A stretch of 64,000 bases of DNA from Earliella scabrosa (taxonomy: Eukaryota > Basidiomycota > Agaricomycetes > Polyporales > Polyporaceae): positions 1,240,001-1,304,000 of the forward strand of contig JABYQQ010000005.1 of NCBI GenBank assembly GCA_022605405.1. The letters are read 5' to 3'. Below, one piece after another: positions 55,286 to 64,000 of this stretch. The notes under the pieces are model-generated. The model was not told the DNA's origin. It made no database searches and was given only the letters and a program-made list of their open reading frames with translations. The translations under genes and the position numbers were made by a program. How positions within the stretch are numbered: the stretch's first letter is position 1; every line of letters begins with the position of its first letter.

Positions 55286-55601
55286 TGAGGTACGCCTTCT
55301 AGCAGTTGTACTCATGTAACACAATTGGCCCAGGGTTTAAACACTGATCAGTGCGAAACATATACGCCGCATCTGCGACTTTGTATGTTCTGCTGCTCTT
55401 TATGGACCTAAATACACACGTGCTCTGAGCCGGGCAGCCCCACACAGTCGCCCTTGTATCAGCAGGCGTCATCGGAGTTCTGGGCCCATCAACCCATGGC
55501 TTCTTTGCTCCTCTATTGTGCCCCCAGTACGGAGGGCATGCATATAAGCACCTGCGAGGAGGGAAGTGGGCGTTTCGGTTCACCCTCAGCCTCAGACGAT
55601 C
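55286..55601. other. Spacer between array copies A and B
   Basis: 316 bases with no coding feature, holding A's 3' end and B's promoter. Nothing distinctive. Confidence 0.4.
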
Positions 55602-57753
55602 ATGGAGAACGCTCTTTCCTTCGACGCTCCGCCCGACTATCTATTCACATTTCACCAGCATCGAGATGAATGGCGCCGACGTCTTGCCACGGATCCCGGT
55701 CTTGTCGTCAGTACATTCAAACCCCATCTGCCGACAGAGGACCCCAATGTGATGAAGAATGCTGCAATCGATACCAGTCACATCTTCGCGGTACTAAAGG
55801 AAGTGTCGACTGTTGCTGAGAGTGAGGTTTGGAGGGGCCTCGTCGACGCTGGGATCGTCCCCGCCTTGTGAGTACCAGTGTCGTCCCGCATGTACTCGTG
55901 CTCATCGAGAACAACAGATGCGGGTCTGCCCTTCGATTCACTCATGCGATCATGCACAATGAGGGCGCTGGCATGACTGACGATATTTTGTAGCGTTTGA
56001 CGGAAATGGTGGGTCATGTTCCTGCCGTATGGCCACCACTGCCAGCTGAGATATGCGGCAGACGACAGCTCCCTACTCTGGCCCTCTCGATATCCTCTGC
56101 AAGGCTTTATGCTCTACTACCATCCCTCTCACGGAAACAGCGCGGAGGATGATAGAGGAAATCAGGGACCATTGGTCGTCGATCGTGAAAAGGGTATGTA
56201 CGCCACGATCTTGAACGGGGACATCGACTGCACTGAAGAGATAGATTTGGTTTGAACCCTCATATAGTCTTGATGCGAAGCCCAAGGCGTTCCGTGTATC
56301 CGAGCGCATACTGGTTCCCGAGATTGCGTCTCGCATGTCAATGCTCGATCCGACCTTTTTAGAGTAAGCTTCGTTTCCCGTGAGTCGCGACGATATCGTG
56401 ACTGATTTTGTGGCATATATTCAGCGTGCTACTCTATCAACCGAGAGATTTTACCCTGGCCGTTATCTTCCGAAACTGGATGCACTCTACGGATGCGCTG
56501 GACTCTCGGACTAACATGACATTGCTCTGCGATCTTCTCGATAGCAACTCCCGGCCCGAGTGGCAAACCTACCTTGATCGACGTCCCCTACCTCCTGCAG
56601 CCCAACTTCTACCTCGCATGCTCATCGGCGTGAACAAATTTCCCAGCCTGGGGGTCGTCGCCGAAGGCGTAAACGTCGAAGTGGTCGAAGCCATACTGTC
56701 CGTAATCGCTCAGCATCTCGAAGCGTTCAAGCCTGCAGAAGCTGACAAGGACATTGGTTTCTTCCACCACCTTGCGGAACACTTCAAAGACTCAGCGGCG
56801 TTCGTGCGCGGAGCCACCAATCTAGCTCCCCTTTGGGAAACAGCGGCGCATTCAATCCGTCGCGTAGCTCGTGAGTCGGCCATGAGCAATCGGGAGGCAA
56901 TACTCATGCGCCTTCTCCTGATGCACGTCGACATGGTCAATATTCTGTCGTCGAGTTGGGCACGAGGAGCATGCCGATGCGATGGTCCGCAGCTGGGTCG
57001 CTGGTGGTCTGTTTGGCGCGCTCGAGGAGGCATTTGAGGTTCAGTCTCAGGGTGCACGTACGTATTCACATGCAGCTATGCGAGGAAATGGATATTGATG
57101 ACGACACTCAGACCTCTTCGCTTCCATCATGTGCACAATCTACAAGTACTTGCCATCCCTGAGCAAGAGCACACATACTCTTCTCCGCGCACAGCTCCCT
57201 CGTCCACAACTCATCAAGCCTTTCCTCGTCAAGTCCAAGATACACGATCGGAACTTCAGACGAGAGCTGATGGACGACTACATCGCCATGTCCTGCACAC
57301 TCGCTCCCGATCTCAACAGTCCCGTCTGGGCGCACTCAGCATGGCAGGCCCTGGACAGACTCACATCCGTGGTGAGGGATCCCCACCAGTGTGCCCGACG
57401 CGGATGCGAAGCAAACACGAATTCTGACGGCTGTGTGATATGCGCACGGTGCAACGTGACTACATATTGCACGAAGAAGTGTCTCACACGGTGCGCGTTC
57501 TGTCGTTGTGGTATTAGCAAACACGGTGGGACTGATTAGGATGCACACCCGCAGGGATAGAGCGGAACATGTGAGCATATGCAAGTGGACTGATGCTCTG
57601 GAAGAGGATCGACGATTTGTGGACGCTGGTGCTGGCACGCCGGCTCCAATCCACTTATTCGACAGACCAGAATTGCCCATCGCCATACAGATCTGCGGGA
57701 TGTTCAAACTAGTGAACTCCTACGCGAACGTGCCTATCGCTGAGCTTGACTAG
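55602..57753 (+). pseudogene. MYND zinc-finger protein, array copy B, disrupted
   Basis: Starts MENALSFDAPPDYLF at 55602. Exon 2 aligns with the paralogues (CGSALRFTHAIMHNEGAGM) but contains an in-frame TAG at 55991-55993, six codons before the donor. Exon 3 (PLDILCKALCSTTIPLTETA with MIEEIRDHWSSIVKR), exon 4 (IWFEPSYSLDAKPKAFRVSE) and exon 5 (FTLAVIFRNWMHSTDALDS) are well conserved. A second break lies near 56950-56965: the frame ends in MVNILSS, whereas the homologous EEHADAMVRSWVAGGLFGAL continues one base over. The MYND exon is intact (CARRGCEANTNSDGCVICAR, TTYCTKKCLTR, AEHVSIC) and the end is YANVPIAELD at 57753. Two independent disruptions suggest a decaying copy, although a 41-base intron could bypass the second. 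Confidence 0.72.
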
Positions 57754-58035
57754 TTGATGAGACTGGGACGATGTCTCACCTATGTACTGTTACTAGCCAC
57801 CCAGTGTACAGGACGTTGGGCAGACCTCTCGTGGTGCACTGTTTGTCTGAGTTCGAAGACGGGACTCGGAGTGCATTGACGCGTCCGACGCACGTGATCG
57901 CGCATGGGGCATTCTGGCGTCTCTAATCGGGGCAACTTGAGCGTACCAACGTTGTACCTTCTTTTCTCCGGCCTTCTTCCACAGGCGTATCATACTCGCT
58001 CGTACACGACCTTGCCTCTGTTGCTTTTTGCGGTG
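57754..58035. other. Spacer between array copies B and C
   Basis: 282 bases. An upstream open frame runs into copy C from 57904, but reading YHTRSYTTLPLLLFAV it lacks counterpart in the other copies. The C promoter is presumed here. Confidence 0.4.
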
Positions 58036-60209
58036 ATGAGTGCGGCATTCACACTCCAAGCGGCTCCGGATTTCCTAGACAAGCACGCTGAACGTATCGA
58101 GCAATGGAAAGGGCTCGTGAAGAGCGACCCTCGCCGTGCAGTACGCGTCCTTACGCTTTCGGGGTTGGGCAGCGAAACGATCGAAGGAGATACTGCTATG
58201 GACAGTCAATATGTCATCGGACAACTTCGGACCCTCTCGAGAGAGGCGCAGGGTGATGCATGGAAGGCCTTGGTGAACGCGGGGGTCATCGGTGCCTTGT
58301 GAGTGTTTCCAGTCGGTGATGTGCATCCCAAAGACCTGATTCTCTCTGCTCATGCAGGTGCAAGTGCGCGCTGAACTTCCAGGCGGGCATTATGAAGCAG
58401 GGCAACCCCAAGATGACAGAGAAGCAGTTGGCCGATGCGGCCAAGGAGGTGCGTTGTTATACTCGGGATCTGGACCTCATGGGAGCGACTTGCGGCCATT
58501 GAGCCATTCTGTCGTTTAGATGTTTGCTCCGTACTTCCTTCCCCTCGAAATCATCTGCAACGCGGTCGTATGTGGTGCAACGCCTCCGACGATGACCGAG
58601 AATAAGACTGTGGAAGAACTGAAGAAACACTGGTCGTCAATCATGCAGCGGGTATATACGCCAGATACCGGCTATATACGTGTATGCTTACAGGTGGTCT
58701 AGGTTTGGTCGGAGCCTGCGTATAGTCTTGAGCCCGAGCCTCGGACGACGCGCATCCTGGAACGCATTCTGATTCCGCAAATCGTGGCCCGATCGACGCA
58801 GTATGATCCCTCCTTCATCGAGTGTGTGCTCATGCTTTGTGCCTTGTCGTACCACTGACTGAGGAACCTTCTTAGCATCATCATGAAACCAACCGACTTG
58901 ACCTTCGCAGTGCTCTTCCGGTTTTGGATGCATGCAACCACTATCACCGACGCACGGATGAATCTGGGTATCCTGCACCCACTCCTTCAATCGCCCCTAC
59001 CCCCTCACTGGAAGAGCCACTCGGAGAAGAACCCATTTCCCCCAATGAGCGAGCTGCTTCCTCGTATTCTCCTTGGCGCCAGCAAGACCGCTGGATCCGA
59101 CAAGAAGAAGCGCACGCCTGGGCAGGCTGCAGACGCGATCGTATCCGCGTGTGCCGCCCATCTCGAGGCGTTCAGCCTTGAGGACCTGCAGTTCGAATAC
59201 AACTTCTTCCATGCGCTCTTTGGGCATTGCCGCAAGGAGAACCGCGCGTTCCTCCGTGCGGTGTTCAAATCGTCGAAGTTCTGGGCGGCGAACGTGCATG
59301 TCATGCGACGTGCGGCCGCGGACAAGACACCGCTCGGAGAGTCTATATTCATGGGCGGGCTGATGACGTACACGGTCATGCCCCACACAGTGGACGACGA
59401 TGGCAAGGAGTTCATTGACGCGCTAGTATACAACTGGCTCTCTACCGGACTGCTCGATGTGCTGGAGGACTCCATACCCGTTATCTTGAGGGCAGAGCGT
59501 GGTGCAAGTGAGTCTCACCCAGCATCTTGGGATGCATGAAAGGTTGCTGTACAGGTCTGACATCCTCTTCCCAGTGCTGTTGACCGGTATCGTCGCCGCC
59601 ATTGAGAGGTGGCTGCCCCAGCTCAGTGGGAAGACCACGACCCTCCTTCGGTCGCAATTACCTCGGCCCCGTTTAATGAAGCAGCTGTTGGTGCCTGGAA
59701 TCGTCCAAGGGGACGAGGACAAGGCGAAAATGGAGCGCGAGTACCAAGACTTTGTCAAGCTTGGGCTCGAAGCCGGAGCACAGAATGCAATGTTCGTACA
59801 GGGTGCGTGGCAGATGCTCGCTCTAGTTGCGGTCCAGGTCGAGGACGAGCACGAGTGCGCGAGGCGTGGATGCCAGAAGAAGGCCGTCGATGCGGAGGAT
59901 CAGGCGGAGTTCGTGTGTGGCATGTGCAAGGTGACAAACTACTGCTCGATGTCCTGTCTCGAAAGGTATGTCGTCATTTCGTGAACTCATGGATCGGCCT
60001 CGCGGACAGCAGTAGGTTGACGTTTTGACGCTTATAGCGACCGGGCTGAGCACCAGCAGATATGTGGATGGTTGCCCGTCATCGAACAGACGGTTCATAG
60101 CAACAATCCGAGGCGAGCGCGAAGGGCTCGCGACGCGGCTGCTCTTGCTGCTGGTCCGTCAACCGAGCCACCCAGCTTGGCAGGCTTGAAACTCGCCGAT
60201 CTCGATTGA
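58036..60209 (+). CDS. MYND zinc-finger protein, array copy C, apparently intact
   Basis: The best-preserved member, about 600 residues in seven exons. It starts MSAAFTLQAAPDFLDKHAER at 58036; family blocks in order are LVKSDPRRAVRVLTLSGLGS, ETIEGDTAMDSQYVIGQLRT, WKALVNAGVIGAL, CKCALNFQAG, YFLPLEIICNAVVCGA with VEELKKHWSSIMQR, VWSEPAYSLEPEPRTTRILE, KPTDLTFAVLFRFWMHATT, FIDALVYNWLSTGLLDVLED, TTTLLRSQLPRPRLMKQLLV, QGAWQMLALVAVQ and the MYND finger CARRGCQKK, CGMCKVTNYCSMSCLER, AEHQQICGW. It ends GLKLADLD, stop 60207-60209. MYND fingers usually bind proline-rich partners; the ~450-residue N-terminal domain is not one I recognise. No catalytic motif such as SET is visible. Confidence 0.85.
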
Positions 60210-60955
60210 GCGATCAGTCGTGACGATGGCCTTGTACCGATTGAAACTGTTGTAACATTGCTGCAATGTATCGTTAAGTCTCTCCCCCTCACAGACCAAG
60301 CACTTCACGAGCACCCTACCCTCAACGTTCTGCTCCAACTGCCACTGGCCGCTTGAACCCACGAACGAGAACGTGGCTACATAACCCACCGGCTGACACG
60401 CGATGTCAGACGGACTAGAGATTCGAAGATTGATCCGCCCTAAAGTACGTAGTGTATGGCAAGTCGAGTCGCGACTGGAACCGGAGGCTCTTACTACTAT
60501 GGTGGCGAATCAAGCGCATCGGTGGGCGCCGCTCTCTTGTTGTCCTTGTTGTTTGGATCCTGTATGATCTGTGGGGAGTATTTGTGTAGGATTGTACTGA
60601 CTGGAACGGAACTGATGTATTGTTCCTCCGACTGATGCGCGCCCTATTGAAGTTTCCAACTCATGAAGTATGGTTCTAGCAGCGGACTCCGATTCTAGCT
60701 GCCCACATTCAAGCCTCAGATTGCCTCATGAGCCGCTTGCCGGCGCTCCCCGCGTTATCTGACATGTTTGTCCACGTCGTCGGGACGCGACGCGACTGAA
60801 CGCGTCAGTCAGCACGTGACCGTGCCGTGAGAAGCAACTTGTATTACTTGGCTGGACAACGTCTACGCTCCAACTCGTTCAACACCAACAGTACCTCGTG
60901 TTGAGCCTCATCCTGATTCTCCTGCTTGTCACTTGATCCTCGCCTCCTTGTTGCA
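60210..60955. other. Spacer between array copies C and D
   Basis: 746 bases without a gene, the widest gap in the array. A minus-strand frame (60159-60389) has no domain. A GC-rich segment (cgtcgtcgggacgcgacgcgactgaacgcg) near 60775-60805 might be promoter sequence of copy D. Confidence 0.4.
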
Positions 60956-62766
60956 ATGTCTAAAAAGATCGATGCTCGAGTCCTCATGGCTCAGCACGAT
61001 GAGCGCGACGCTCGATGGGGAGCTCTAATCAAGACTGATCCTCGCCGGGCAGTGCGCGCCCTGACCATTGTCGGCTTCGAGAACGAGACTATTGAAGGCG
61101 ATACTATGTGGGACATGCCACATATTATTGAGCATCTGAAAGAGGCGTCGTTAGACACCAAGAGTGAGGTCTGGAGAAGACTGGTGGATGCTGGTGTTAT
61201 CGACGCGATGTGAGTCTTCTTTAATCACTACATCATGTGGCGGTATTGAGGGAATGTCATTTACTTAAGATGCTTTTGTGTGATCAACTCGACTGGGACA
61301 GCGGTCACTCAGGAGGGAGCCCCACAGATCTCCCAGGCCGAAGTGACTAATATCGCTAAAGAAGTGCGTTAGAGTTGATTGGTTTGATCATGAACCGTTG
61401 ACGCTGCCGCTGACCTTTGGACTGAGCAGCAAATGTACTCTGCATGGTTCGAGTCCTTCCAGATCATCTGCAACGCGGTGTTGCGATGTCGCGAGGATGT
61501 CACTGCCACGGAGAGCCGTGTGGTGGAAGACTTGAAGAAGAATTGGTCTAAGATGGTGCACCGAGTGAGTTGCGGTAGTTTTCGTTGCCTAGTACGCAGT
61601 ACTCACAATCCCAGGTTTGGACAGAGCCAATGTTCTCCCTCGATCCGGACCAGAAGGGTGCGGTTGAGCGTACAATGCTGACTCAAGTAGCAATTCGCTT
61701 GGTGGTCCTTGACCCTTCCTTCCTTGGGTACGCTTGTCTGATAGGGAGCAGTGCTACATTACCTGCATACTCATCTCACTATATAGAGAGTTCCTGAAGC
61801 CTTCCGATCTGACATTCGCTGTCAGCCTTCGCAGCTGGCTTTATGCTACCACTCGCATCGACAGTCGCTTCAACGCTGGTTTCCTCCTCCAGTTCCTGAA
61901 CGAAGCTCGCACACCGCAACATTGGAGACAATACCTCCGTTCTCATCCGCTGCCACCTATACGATTACTTCTGACCCGCATTGTCCTCGGGGCGAGCAAG
62001 GAGATGAGACCCAAGCCGAAGAAACGTTCACCGCAGCAAGCCGCAGAGGCGATCATCTCCGCGGCCGCTAGGCATATCGAGCTACCGGATGCGACCCTGG
62101 ACGACCAAGCTCTGCAATTGCAGTTCTTGCGAGCGCTATTCATACCCTCGAAGACGGATTACGTTGCGTTGCCCCGTGCGATGTTCATGTCCGCGAAGAT
62201 ATGGGTTGCAGCGGCGAAGGTCCTACGTCGTGCTGCACAGGATGGTACAGAGGAGGCTCAAGAAGTCTATCTGGATGCAATGGATGCGTTCTCTGGATCG
62301 ATGTATCCCCTGAGAAGGGAGAGCCCAGAGGTCGCAAATTCGATGGTTGCCCATTGGTGCACATGTGGGTTGTTCAAGGTCTTGAACGACACGGTTGACT
62401 TTATAATCAAGATTCGGGGCGCACCCAGTGCGTAGATCGTGGGGTTCCCTTCTTGCGGAAGTGCTACAACTGACTTGATGTCCCATAGTGACTCTCACAC
62501 TCATCTTGCAGACCATCAACGATGCCCTACCGAACTTGAGTCCAAACACACGCTCGCTCCTACGGTCTCAGCTATCTACCACGGGGCGGCTAGGTTCAGT
62601 GCTTATCTCCTCTGCAATCAATGCCGACCCGCAGGAGCAAATCCTCCAACAAGCGACCTTCATGGCACGTATGGACGTTACGGGCAAGCTTGATCCGAGT
62701 AGTCCGGTCTGGCGGCAGGCCGCTTGGGAGATGCTTGAAGCCGCGACTGAAGGTGTTAGAGAATGA
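60956..62766 (+). CDS. MYND-family paralogue, array copy D, lacking the zinc finger
   Basis: Starts MSKKIDARVLMAQHDERDAR at 60956. It shares the array's exon order: TDPRRAVRALTIVGFENETI, VWRRLVDAGVIDA, CFCVINSTGTAVTQEG, WFESFQIICNAVLRC with VVEDLKKNWSKMVHR, VWTEPMFSLDPDQKGAVERT, KPSDLTFAVSLRSWLYATTR, IVLGASKEMRPKPKKRSPQQ, NSMVAHWCTCGLFKVLNDTV and LSPNTRSLLRSQLS. It stops at TGA 62764-62766 right after WEMLEAATEGVRE, where copies A-C go on into CxxxxC and the MYND knuckles. No YCSxxC or HxxxC element is found in any frame of the next 300 bases. The protein (about 490 residues) is therefore the N-terminal domain alone. Confidence 0.78.
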
Positions 62767-63232
62767 TGAAGAGACGCTGCAACGGTCACGGAAGAGCTAT
62801 AGTGTATGTGTTGGCCTCTCCGCGTCTTGCACTCGCCTGCCTATTGGACATGGTCTTTGCGGTCATACTCCCAGCGACTAGGAATACCATCGATCTCGAG
62901 TACAGCGCCAATTGCCGACCATCGTACCTACGGTGTCTTGAAGTTGGCTCCGGTATACCAATGTAGTACGTAACAGATTCCCGACTCGTTCAGCCCATGC
63001 TTTTGTATGACTAGCAGTGTATCATCTATGTACAACAGTACTAGTGTACACTCAGCGACATAGAGTCGACCCTCTTGTTCTGAATGTAGTGAATGTGCAT
63101 GTGACCGCGCGACGCCAGCGCCGCGAGTCACTTAACTCGCACGCGAGGGGGTGCACGATTCTTCCGCCAGACATCCAGTGTCCCTTTTCTGCGCTCCCAC
63201 TTGGCTCCCCCTCTGACCTCTGACCGCCTCCC
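62767..63232. other. Intergenic region between copy D and LYS12
   Basis: 466 bases. Frames after the D stop carry no zinc-finger residues. The right half is presumed LYS12 promoter, with a GC-rich patch (gcgcgacgccagcgccgcgag) near 63107-63127. Confidence 0.4.

Positions 63233-64000
<768 letters not shown>

Overview
The window reads as nuclear chromosomal DNA of a filamentous basidiomycete, most likely an Agaricomycete. Almost every gene is cut by several introns of about 45-65 bases with GT..AG ends, genes lie 100-500 bases apart on both strands with no operon logic, and products include fungal lysine-pathway enzymes, a Ure2p-like glutathione transferase pair, a GH128 glucanase and a MYND zinc-finger family. 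I see no rRNA, tRNA, CRISPR array or intact transposon.

Layout. 1-8.6 kb: 3' part of mitochondrial-type aspartyl-tRNA synthetase, an I-BAR (Ivy1-like) protein, a Lys5-type phosphopantetheinyl transferase (PPTase), a Mak32-like pfkB kinase, NC2-beta and snRNP protein F. 8.6-15.5 kb: a gene-poor stretch, an RRM protein, and an eIF4A-derived helicase-like protein that has lost its catalytic motifs. 15.7-21.6 kb: Elp2, a second (mitochondrial, AcpS-type) PPTase, Iba57/Caf17 and Pet191. 22-30 kb: a secreted GH128 protein, two tandem glutathione transferases, an Ime4/METTL3 m6A methyltransferase and an NmrA-like protein. 30-43.1 kb: Sfr1/Mei5-like recombination factor, a single-pass membrane protein, Snd2/TMEM208, a SNAPC4-like Myb protein, TAF8, riboflavin kinase, a 1.1 kb region bounded by inverted repeats, and Cwc21. 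43.4-52.7 kb: acetylornithine aminotransferase, 5-aminolevulinate synthase, a WKF-domain protein, Arl1 and a Cdt2-like WD40 protein. 52.9-62.8 kb: four tandem paralogues of a MYND zinc-finger family, of which one looks intact, one has a nonsense codon plus a frameshift, one a single frameshift, and one lacks the zinc finger. 63.2-64 kb: start of homoisocitrate dehydrogenase, cut by the window end.

Themes. Many products act in mitochondria (AspRS, AcpS-type PPTase, Iba57, Pet191, Arg8, ALAS, Lys12). Two genes belong to alpha-aminoadipate lysine synthesis (the Lys5-type PPTase that activates Lys2, and Lys12). Several neighbours are divergent pairs sharing 95-250 base promoters. The most unusual items are the decaying MYND array and the pseudo-helicase. 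Splice sites were placed by eye from reading frame and family conservation, so gene spans are firmer than individual exon edges.
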